Positions 54,901 to 64,000 of a DNA stretch of 64,000 bases are shown here, one piece after another. The DNA lies in NCBI RefSeq assembly GCF_900090045.1, contig NC_041777.1, forward strand, positions 613,501 through 677,500, in the 5' to 3' direction. Below the pieces are notes generated by a model. It made no database searches, was not told the DNA's origin, and saw only the letters and a program-made list of their open reading frames with translations. The position numbers and the translations under genes are program-made. The DNA comes from Plasmodium malariae (Eukaryota > Apicomplexa > Aconoidasida > Haemosporida > Plasmodiidae). Within the stretch, counting starts at the first letter, position 1. Every line of letters starts with the position of its first letter.

Positions 54901-55099
54901 ATTCATTTACTAATTCATTTACTAGTTTATTAATTAATTAATTCTTTAATTTTTTAATTAGTTTTAATGCTTTATAATAAACAGAACGGTATATATCACT
55001 TACTTCTTTTCCGTTTGCATCTAGAACTAGCTGCAAAGGGGAATAGCGGGAAAGGAGTGCTATATTACAAGTTTTAACAGATTTATGTCATTCTGGCTT

Positions 55100-55130
<31 letters not shown>

Positions 55131-55328
55131 AATATACATTTGTGTATTTACATTTATATATACCATTTTGTATGGATGTATGTATTTATTCATGTTGCTT
55201 ATATGTGTATGTGTTCTCCCTTTCAGATGATTGTATAGTTGTTAATAGTATGTAAAGTTATTAACGTATTTTATTACTCTTTTTACGAACCTTGAATTTG
55301 TTTGTTTATTTTATTATTTATTATGTGC

Positions 55329-55359
<31 letters not shown>

Positions 55360-56445
55360 GTCATCTAATAATAGTCTATGATTCACTCATCATTACCAAA
55401 TCATTTTTTTTTTTTTTTTTTTTTTTTTAATTTTTTTGATTCATGTATAAAAAAAAAAAAAAAAAAAAAAAAAAGCTATTATTAGCCAAAAGTGTAATTA
55501 CTCTTTGTCATGCATACATTTGTAAATCTTTAATACTAGTACAAATACGCGTATTCATATGTACCTATTGCGTCTGTGCATATATGATCCTGTATATATA
55601 CATAGATGTACATATACATACACATATATATAGATACATGTACATATATGTAAACAGATATATAATGTATATAACATACTGTGGACATTTTCAATTGCCT
55701 ATTTCACCTAGCGTACATCATAAGTGTTCATAAAATTTTTAAATAACAACGTTGTTTAAATATTTTTGTGGTACTGTATGTTTATGTTACATTTATTTTT
55801 AACTATTAGTTATGCTGTTAATGGGTTACTATTCTTTTTAATAAGAACGTTGATATGTTCAGTTAGTGTGCCAATACTTTGTTGCATTGTTTTGCACTGT
55901 TACACTAATACATATTTACTTGTCATTTTGTCATTTTGTTAATTTGTTATTTTGCTTTTTTGCATTTTTGCTTTTTTGCTTTTTTGCTTTTTTGCTATAT
56001 TACTATATTACTATATCACTATTGTATTGTTATTATTGTATTGTTATTATTGTACTGTTATTATTGTACTGTTATTATTGTACTGTTATTATTGTACTGT
56101 TATTATTGTACTGTTATTATTGTACTGTTATTATTGATTTTTTAAAACAAAGAAAAAATATATTATAATATATTAGACTGTAATATGTTAGATTAGATTA
56201 CAATATATTAGATTGTAATATATTAAGTTAGAACAAAATAGAATATACTAGATTTTAATATATAAGAATATAACAGATTATGAGCCTTCCCCTTTGTTAA
56301 ATCTGAATTCTGAATACACCATTTGCTTCTTTTGAAAAAAAAAGAAAAAAAAAAAAAAAGAATATTAATACGAATACGCATACTAACAAGAATAGGAAGA
56401 CATAAATGTAACACCTTACAATTTGCTGCTCATCGTTGAAAAAAA
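51937..56445. other. 4.5-kb gene-free, very AT-rich block
   Basis: Between the divergent eIF3i and DMT genes. Contains TATGTATA arrays (52200-52440), a purine-rich GAAAGAAATGAAAAAAAAGA block (52740-52905), an 8-bp TCTCAATT array (54055-54125), a 10-bp ATTCATTTAC array (54830-54920), poly-T/A pairs (55330-55475) and a 12-bp TTATTATTGTAC array (56020-56140). Parts of 53,500-54,200 fall to roughly 5-13% G+C per line by eye. A frame at 54392-54580 (62 residues, Thr/Ser/Asn-rich) is not convincing. No gene seen. Confidence 0.6.
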
Positions 56446-57414
56446 ATGAAAAATGAAATCTTATACAGAACAACATTTATATTATTTTTACTAAGCTACT
56501 GCTTCCAACCATTATTAATAGACATAATAAAATACAATGGATGTGGAAATTCAAGTACTTTTATTTTTTTAATACCACATTATTTGTCGATGATTATTGT
56601 AGGATTTTTACCGAAAAAACAAAAATTAACTGAGTGCAATTGGATGAAAATATTTTTTGTTTCTATATTAGATTTAATAAATCAAGTGCTTAAAAAAGTT
56701 GGCTTATTATATGCTGGGTCAGCTATATATATTATTATAGATAGTTGTACATTAATATTTACAGCTATGTGGAGAAAAATTTTATTAAATAAGAAGATAA
56801 GTAATTTTCAATTATTAGGTATTCTGTTAATAACATTTGGTATTGCTATTAAATCAAATAATTTAAAATTCGAAATAGACAGAGAAGAAGTTATTGGAGT
56901 TATTTTAATAATAATCAGTAACTTCTTAATGGGATTAACATTCGTTTTAAATGAAAAGTATATGAACCAAATGGAAGGACAGAATATTGTTTGTTTAATG
57001 GGCATTTTCTGTCTTAGTTTTGTTTCAATTTGGACAGCTATATGGACACTACCAAATTTTAATCATTTAATTTTAGAAAATATAAAGAAAAAACAAGGAG
57101 ATATTAAAACCATTTGGTTAAGTTTTCTAGGCCTTTTTGCATTTAACATTATAACATCATCAACCTTATGGTATATTATGAAAATTAGTGGATCGTTAAC
57201 TGTTGGAATATTAAAAGGACTTAAAGTTGCTATCATTTTTTTATTTAGTCATATTTTTTTTTGTAAATATGATTCAAAACAGTGTTTAAATCTTCATTCC
57301 ACTTTATCTGTTTTTTGTTGTATCGTTGGAGTTCTTATTTATTCCTTCAATGGATATTTACTAACTCTTACAGACAAGCTTTACACGGTCAGGAAGTCCA
57401 AAATTCTTGTATGA
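56446..57414 (+). CDS. DMT2: Drug/metabolite transporter family carrier (DMT2-like)
   Basis: Single exon, 322 residues, nine to ten predicted membrane helices. The order is typical of DMT/EamA-SLC35F carriers: LDLINQVLKKVGLLYAGSAI and IIDSCTLIFTAMWRKIL form the conserved helix 3-4 region, followed by LLGILLITFGIAIKS, the central loop with a charged EIDREE, the second half with NFLMGLTFVLNEKYM, and SGSLTVGILKGLKVAIIFL as the helix 8-9 equivalent. No cleavable leader apart from the first helix; no low-complexity insert, which suggests strong constraint. From memory, Plasmodium DMT2 is an apicoplast-membrane carrier and lies close to SufS and eIF3i in P. falciparum; this should be verified. The substrate is unknown. 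Confidence 0.82.
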   Translation: MKNEILYRTTFILFLLSYCFQPLLIDIIKYNGCGNSSTFIFLIPHYLSMIIVGFLPKKQKLTECNWMKIFFVSILDLINQVLKKVGLLYAGSAIYIIIDSCTLIFTAMWRKILLNKKISNFQLLGILLITFGIAIKSNNLKFEIDREEVIGVILIIISNFLMGLTFVLNEKYMNQMEGQNIVCLMGIFCLSFVSIWTAIWTLPNFNHLILENIKKKQGDIKTIWLSFLGLFAFNIITSSTLWYIMKISGSLTVGILKGLKVAIIFLFSHIFFCKYDSKQCLNLHSTLSVFCCIVGVLIYSFNGYLLTLTDKLYTVRKSKILV

Positions 57415-57460
57415 CTTAGCTGATAAGAAAAAAATGCAGTAAAACAGACCCACATGTGAA

Positions 57461-57722
57461 ATGAAATAAAGCGAAATAAAATAAAGAGAAATGAAATAAA
57501 GAGAAATGAAATAAAGAGAAATGAAATAAAGAGAAATGAAATAAAGAGAAATGAAATAAAGAGAAATGAAATAAAGAGAAATGAAATAAAGAGAAATGAA
57601 ATAAAGAGAAATGAAATAAAGAGAAATGAAATAAAGAGAAATGAAATAAAGAGAAATGAAATAAAGAGAAATGAAATAAAGCGAAATGAAATAAAGAGAA
57701 ATGAAATAAAGAGAAATGAAAT
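57461..57722 (+). repeat. 15-bp minisatellite downstream of the DMT gene
   Basis: About seventeen copies of GAAATGAAATAAAGA, nearly perfect, with GCGAAAT variants at both ends and one inside (57681). Directly follows the transporter stop codon by about 45 bp, so it should lie in its 3' UTR. Confidence 0.94.
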
Positions 57723-57810
57723 AGAGTTGGTGAGAAAAATGAAATGGATTTAATTCAAAATATAATGACGTTTTTTTTTTCTGACCTATTCATCATAATT
57801 ATTTCCTTTA

Positions 57811-57846
<36 letters not shown>

Positions 57847-58387
57847 CTGACTTATTCATAATTTTTTTTTTTTTTTAAATTTAATTTGTTCAGATTTCAT
57901 TTTTTTTAGAAAAATTTTGCATATCCAAGAAATGATGCATTAAAATTGTGCATACATGAACGGTAGCATATGTACATATATACGTATGTATGTGAAGTGT
58001 ACCTGGCTAAGTATATCTTAAGGCCTTTGCTTTATTTTCGAATTCTATGTATTTTAATTCCATGCTATTTGTAATTTTTTTAAAGTGTTTTTATTTTTAC
58101 TCTTTAGAATATATTTAAATATTTTTTTAAAAATATAAAATTTTGCACTAAATAAGTATTTTTCTCCATCAGTTGCAGGAGAAAAAAGTAATTCCGAATT
58201 TGTGTAAAAATGAAAAAGAAAAAGTGTAAATTTGTATAATGCGCTTTTTTAAAAACATATATTTTTAAGGGAAGATGAAGACTAGATGTTTTAATTGTCT
58301 TCCTAGTTATATGTACAACAGTTAATGTAAGAATTAATTAGCTAATACCAGAACCAGAATGGCATTTTTTTTTTTTTTTTTTTTTTT

Positions 58388-58800
58388 TTGGCATTATTTG
58401 CAAATAAAAAAAAACAATTGTGTGAGTACTTGTTTGTCCAGAATACTTTTGCTCTCTTTTTGTTTTACAGTTTTTTACTCCTTTTTACTGTATGCGGCTG
58501 TGTGTATAGTTCGTACTTGGCTCCATGTCTAATAAGATATATATATGTTATAATATTTCTCATTATATATGTACTATATTATAACGTGTTTCACAGTACC
58601 AGTTACATAAAACTTGTAGATTATTTACTTGCTTCATATTGTGTATGCTAACCGTTACATAAATATTTTTTTTTTTTTTTTTTTTTTTGTTTTTAAATTC
58701 AATATTATTGTTACACTTAACATATGTTAATCTTTTTATGTATAATCATAGAAACAACCCTTTAGTGAAATTTTCAAAAAGGGTATCTACAAATGTACGG
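58388..58800 (+). CDS. Tentative small multipass membrane protein, at least two exons
   Basis: Not recognised. An open stretch to 58636 encodes two to three hydrophobic helices with Cys and charged loops (FLLLFTVCGCVYSSYLAP, YNVFHSTSYIKLVDYL) and then reaches a GTATGC donor. After an acceptor near 58748 (AATCATAG) it can continue in phase with QPFSEIFKKGIYKCTVNS to a GTTAAC donor. The start codon is unresolved, because the only upstream ATG (58359) is separated by a poly-T that breaks the frame. A downstream exon is also missing. Composition supports coding, but a gene model is not possible by eye. Confidence 0.28.
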
Positions 58801-58804
58801 TTAA

Positions 58805-58835
<31 letters not shown>

Positions 58836-60105
58836 CATCCCCTCTCTCCTCATATTTTCTCTTTTTTGTAATTATATTATTATATACAAAACTGAAAATT
58901 TTTTCTTTTTTTTTTTTTTTTACTTCTTATTCTTTTGAGGTATAAAAAAGTAAGAAAATAAAATTAAGCGTAAGCAGTAACCCAAATGTGATAAGAGGGA
59001 AAAAAAAAAAAAAATATAGAAATAAAAAAAAATTAAATAAATATGTCAAATGCTAAATCTATACAGTTGTGTACAGATACTATAAATTTTTAAGTATCTC
59101 GTTTCGACAAATTTTTTTCCCATAAGAATGTACTTCCTTGTATACTTCGATGGCTCAGTGAGATTCTACTTTGAATACACCTGTGAATGAGTATTTTTTT
59201 TTTTTTTTTCTTTTTCACATTTTGTTGTTTAGTACCCCTTATATTTTGCTTTTATATGTACATGTAAGCTTTTTTTTTTTTTTTTTTTTTTTTGACTAAA
59301 AGATAAAGCTTTTTTAAAATTTTTTAAAAATTCTACCGTAATATTGTATGGCTGTTTCATCATAAAATAAGGGAAAAAAGTAAAAATAAAAATAAATGAA
59401 TAAGCATAATTAAATATAATTAAATATAATTAAATATAATTAAATATAATTAAACATAATTAAACATAATTAAACATAATTAAACATAATTAAACATAAT
59501 TAAATAAAATAAATTAAAAATATAAGCAACTTAAACAACAGCCTGTGCAAGGGAATAAAGGTAAATTACCGTACATGACGAACTACTGCGTAAAAACCTA
59601 GGTAGATATTATAGATTAAGCACCTGGCTTCATCCCAACATAAAATTATAAAATGGTATGAGGACGCCTATGCTACTTCCATACATACATACTTACTTAT
59701 GTACATGTTTATGTTCTATACTGATGTACCATTTGTATACGTCTCATTCCTCTCTTTTTTGTTTTGATGTTTGTGCTACCCTCTTGCAATGTGTTTCTCG
59801 GTGATATAATTACAACTCGGGTAGAATAGAACGACGTGATGTAGCATATTTTTCGCTCTACATAATATTACATTGATAATAGTTTTATATAATACCACGT
59901 ACTATTATACAGAGTCAATCGTTGCAACTTGTAGCTGTTTCGTTTTCTCTTCTACGTGAAAGAAACAGTAGATCAGAGTGTACATAAGCACTGCGTGTGT
60001 GAATTGCTCATAAGTACTGTGCATATGTGTTTCTCTAAAGTACATAACATGTTGCCACTACCACCCCTTTTGCCTTTTCTTAGTTACGAGAAAGCTTAAT
60101 AGCTG
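58801..60105. other. Unresolved region with scattered coding-like fragments
   Basis: Contains poly-T runs and a 10-bp TAAATATAAT/TAAACATAAT array (59408-59505). Short protein-like pieces occur at 59130-59190 (plus, MYFLVYFDGSVRFYFEY), 59523-59560 (plus, KQLKQQPVQGNK) and near 59575-59612 (minus, FYAVVRHV). I cannot join them with confidence. Confidence 0.35.
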
Positions 60106-61117
60106 ATGGAATTTCAAAAGATGGGAAAAACATTTTTGTTTATAATAATTATGCAATTTGGATTGCCAATTTTTCGCATTTATATATTTTTATTTTTTTT
60201 AATATTAGAAATCTACTTCACCTATATATTAACGTAATATTCCTGGTAAGGAAAATAGGGCAAGAATCTAGAAAGACAGTTATATATCTCATGTCTTATA
60301 ATCTCACATAATAATGTATTATGTATACATAAATTACTTGTATAAAGGACAAAACACATACATGGGTACACGTTTGTTTCTTTATAGGTATTCTTTTGTG
60401 GTTTTCTCCTTACTTCGTTCTTTTTTTGTATGAGTTGGTATGATGAGAAAAATAGAAAAAAAAAAAAAAAAAAAGGGGAGAAAGGGAACGTAAACATGTG
60501 CATATATAGATACACGCATTCATACACATATGTACATTCTTACTCACACGCCCATTTACATATATACTGTTCGCTTCTATTCTTTTTGAGGATAGGTACA
60601 GTTGTTACAAGTTTGTTATAAAGATTTTTAATGAAGACTTGATAGGTAGCCGTTTCGAATTGCAAAAAAATTATGCACATATATATATATATATGTATAT
60701 ATATATACGTGCATGTGTATGTGTATAACTTTCTTTTTTTTTTTTTTTTTTTTTCCCCAGATGAGGAGTTAAACCCATCTATACTGAACGAAATAATACC
60801 ACAGTAATAAACCCGCAAATATGCATATAAGCATATAAATACATACGCATATATACGTGCGCACGTTATTTACCATTTCGCTGTAGAAGTTTATTTTCAT
60901 GTTGCAGAATATGCGTATGTGTAAACCTTAACTTATTTCATTTTTTTTACCCTGTTTAAATTAACTACCCATTAGGACCTTTTTTTCGTTATGCAATTTT
61001 TTCCTCATAAGCGTAATAAAAAAATAAAAAAAAATTAGAACGAATGAGATGGTGGTCCAGAAATGATGCGTGAATGTACAGTTGTGCATACATACAAACA
61101 TACACGCACGCACATAT

Positions 61118-61201
<84 letters not shown>

Positions 61202-61569
61202 TATTTATTTATTTATTTACTTGTTTTCAATTTTTCAGCTTCTCTACGTTGGGCACTTATTAGTCTATCTGGGCATACAAGATGACGCAATATCGGTATA
61301 TCACAGATACACAAAAAAGTAAAAGACCTTTTTTAAACTTGCTAATAAATTAACAGAATATTTTTTTTTTTTTTTTTTAACCCATTCCACTTTGTAGATA
61401 CCCATAGAATCATTGATAATATTTTTTATTTTTTTTTTTTCCTACGTTTTGTACTTTCTCCTTTTTAAATATGAAAACTGCACGGTAAGACGAGGAAAGG
61501 AAAAAAGCGAATACATACTAGTGTTTACATATATGTATCGCATATATACCTATGTGCGCATATGTGTAA

Positions 61570-61617
<48 letters not shown>

Positions 61618-61944
61618 AAGTGTTCACACGTATATAAGCTTATATGTATACTCTACCCCCTTTAAAACTTATGTTGAAACAAAAAATTTTCCCTCATAGA
61701 GCATGTTTATTCTGGGTATTGACGGGATTACTACCTTACTGTTTTATACTCTTAAGGTATAAAAAAAAAAGGTCAAACGTTAAATGAAAATATTCGTTAT
61801 ATGTTACCTGATAGACTTACAGTTTTGATCGACTGATGTACTAGTCTCGTTATACTTTCCTCATTATAGTCATTACATTTTATCCAATGTTTCATTTGTA
61901 GGAAAATTATCTTTTTTTCCCGTCCTTGCTATGCGTAAATAGCT

Positions 61945-61983
<39 letters not shown>

Positions 61984-62615
61984 CACACAAAAATTGCATG
62001 ACGAAATGTACAATAAGATATACAAAAAATATACAAGAAAATACACAAAAATCGAATAAGACAACGTTATAAAAAAAAAAAAAAAAAAAAGAAATGTCGA
62101 AATTCATGTTGAAATGGGCTCACTTGTGTACTTTTTCCCCCTTAGTCAGCGTACTACTTAACCTACCATATACAAAAATTTAAGAAAAATGGGTTTGTAT
62201 ACAAAGATAATGAAGAAAATTACATGAAAATTCATATATGTGGATACACCTTAATATTCTCGGCCTTATTTTTTAAGGTATATGTGCTTGAATATGTCAA
62301 GGGAAAAAAGAAGAAAAGAAAGAAAAAAAAAAAATTTCAACAAATTATAGTAGCTTCAGTGTGCAAAAAGTAGTATATATATTTATATTTTTATATATAT
62401 ATTTATATTTATATATATATATTTATATATATATTTATATATATATATATCTTTTTCTTTTTTTTTCAGAATTTTGATTTAATGAACAACCATTTATTTT
62501 GCTTCCTTTTGTTAATTTCGTTTGTAAGAAAACCAATACGGCGAAAAACATGAAAAGGGGGAAACAACAAACAGTGCAGAAGCTGCACGTGTTAATGTGT
62601 ACATATGTATACATT

Positions 62616-62648
<33 letters not shown>

Positions 62649-62798
62649 GTATATGTATATAAATATACGTATACGCATACGTATATATGTAAATATGTTT
62701 AATCTAATGAATGACCCTTCCATCAGGTTGTCCTCATGTATTCCGACGTGAATCTCCAAAAAATGGAAATCCTACACGAATCAGTAAAATTTTTTTGA
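60106..62798 (+). CDS. Eleven-exon multipass membrane protein, about 253 residues, unknown function
   Basis: Not recognised. Exons 60106-60233, 60388-60427, 60591-60645, 60761-60803, 60976-61012, 61239-61295, 61398-61484, 61700-61756, 62146-62277, 62470-62523 and 62727-62798 all have GT-AG borders and agree in phase from ATG to TGA, which is unlikely by chance over ten junctions. The product starts MEFQKMGKTFLFIIIMQFG, has a soluble loop (CYKFVIKIFNEDLIDEELN), and then alternates hydrophobic helices with short loops (LLYVGHLLVYLGIQDDAIS, FILGIDGITTLLFYTLK, IHICGYTLIFSALFFK), about six to seven helices in all, ending SDVNLQKMEILHESVKFF. Introns are made of (TA)n and poly-T. No family comes to mind; membrane location is clear, role unknown. 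Confidence 0.65.
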
Positions 62799-63018
62799 TG
62801 AGGACTATCCTTTTTTCGACCATTTTGTTTGATTTTTCTTTATGCACGTGTGTAGAGACTACCATTTTGTGTTCTTTTAAAACTGTATTACATAATGAGA
62901 TGCTTTTACTTTTTAGCATTTTGTTTCTCCTTTACGTTCATGGTTAAAAAATTATTTTGCCATTTCGTCATCTTTTGAGTTTATACCTATGTGCATACAA
63001 GTACATAAGTGTATATAC

Positions 63019-63061
<43 letters not shown>

Positions 63062-63467
63062 CGAGGGAATGTTCGAATGTGCGGTTACATACGTGTCTTC
63101 TCATTCTGCAAGTTACCTACAAAAACATCTTTTTTTTTCTTCTTTTTTTTTCTTTTTTTTTTTTTTCTTTTTTTTTTTTTCTTTCTTTCCCCCCCGGCCC
63201 CTTTTATTTAAAAAAAAATATTGTAGATTGAAAACAGAGTCATGCTTGCATATGTATACTCACTTCAGTTGAACAATTACATTCCAGGGACCATAAATTA
63301 AAAGGATTGTTTTCTATTTTCCGATATATTTCCTCGTTTCACTTTTCATTTCATATTACTTTTCTTTTGCTTTTTTTAAAAGAAAATTTCCCTCCTTTTT
63401 TTATTTTTTGTTGTACTTCTCTTATTTTTCATTAACTGTGCTCTCGTTTGCTATACTTTTCACGGCT

Positions 63468-63505
<38 letters not shown>

Positions 63506-63926
63506 GAATAAACAGAAAAAAGGTGTACAAAAGGTAATTCGAAAGAAAGAAAAAAAAAAAAAAAAAACTATACATGAAATTGCACATAAAATTGCACATA
63601 AAATTGCATAAAAAACTGAACAAAACATTGAACAAAAAATTGAACAAACAATTGAACAAAACATTGAACAAAAAATTGAACAAAAAATTGAACAAAAAAT
63701 TGAACAAAACATTGAACAAACAATTGAACAAAAAATTGAACAAAACATTGAACAAAACTGAGTTTCAAAATCATCTTACGATTGCCTAGAAGTTTTCTTA
63801 ACTTCGCTGTCGCATATGCAGTCCCTTTTGCTAACAATTTCTACATTCCCCATTACATCCAAAATTTATTACATTTTGTTCGTTTTCATTTAAAATTTTT
63901 ACTTCTGTTAATTCATACTCATATGC

Positions 63927-63961
<35 letters not shown>

Positions 63962-64000
63962 ATGTATTCTTTACTTTACGTATGGCCCCCTCTTTTTTTT
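62799..64000. other. Right-edge intergenic region with a 12/15-bp repeat
   Basis: Contains (TA)n at 63020-63055, poly-T runs and an array of AACAAAAAATTG/AACAAAACATTG units (63600-63760) whose open frames are artefacts. No gene seen up to the edge. Confidence 0.55.

Noticed and set aside
1..64000. CRISPR-like arrays among the many tandem repeats
   Set aside because: All arrays are head-to-tail without unique spacers, there are no cas genes, and the organism is a eukaryote.
1..64000. tRNA or rRNA genes
   Set aside because: No stretch with a recognisable GGTTCGANTCC B box and matching cloverleaf arms was found by eye; a covariance scan would be decisive.

Overview
The window is nuclear DNA of a malaria parasite (Plasmodium). 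It is very AT-rich, with long poly-A and poly-T tracts, (TA)n and (GTAT)n microsatellites in almost every gap, Asn/Lys-rich proteins carrying tandem low-complexity inserts, short GT-AG introns, and a gene set typical of Plasmodium (apicoplast SufS, a divergent protoporphyrinogen oxidase, a DMT-family transporter, a mitochondrial S12). Frequent GC-containing microsatellites and minisatellites between and inside genes make a non-falciparum species (P. malariae- or P. ovale-like, or an avian parasite) more likely, but the species cannot be fixed from the sequence alone. There is no virus, transposon, CRISPR array, rRNA or tRNA that I can support.

Layout. 0-16 kb: the 5' end of DNA polymerase alpha (minus, cut by the left edge), two tentative tiny spliced genes, a membrane protein joining a LITAF-like zinc domain to a wolframin-like OB domain (plus), a tentative small membrane protein, mitochondrial S12 (minus), an RNase PH-type exosome subunit (minus), phosphopantothenoylcysteine synthetase (plus) and a tiny Cys-containing protein (minus). 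17-30 kb: U2AF large subunit (plus), SDA1 (minus), a tiny basic protein (minus) and PDCD2/TSR4 (plus). 33-45 kb: a secreted acidic protein (two exons), TFIIA large subunit (five exons), protoporphyrinogen oxidase (about ten exons) and SufS cysteine desulfurase (two exons), all plus. 46-64 kb: a large helical-repeat protein (plus), a candidate 39-residue membrane protein (minus), eIF3i (minus, three exons), a DMT transporter (plus) and an eleven-exon multipass membrane protein (plus).

Functional themes. Nuclear gene expression: POLA1, U2AF, TFIIA, exosome. Ribosome assembly and translation: SDA1, PDCD2/TSR4, eIF3i, mitochondrial S12. Organelle cofactor metabolism: PPCS for coenzyme A, PPO for haem, SufS for iron-sulfur clusters, and a DMT carrier. 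Multi-exon models were built by matching donor and acceptor sites to reading phase. Those without a recognised family are marked tentative. The least expected content is (1) the LITAF plus wolframin-OB architecture, (2) a PPO whose two FAD-binding signatures are both eroded, (3) a SufS leader encoded by a hexanucleotide-type repeat, and (4) several very small, heavily spliced genes in what looks like intergenic DNA.
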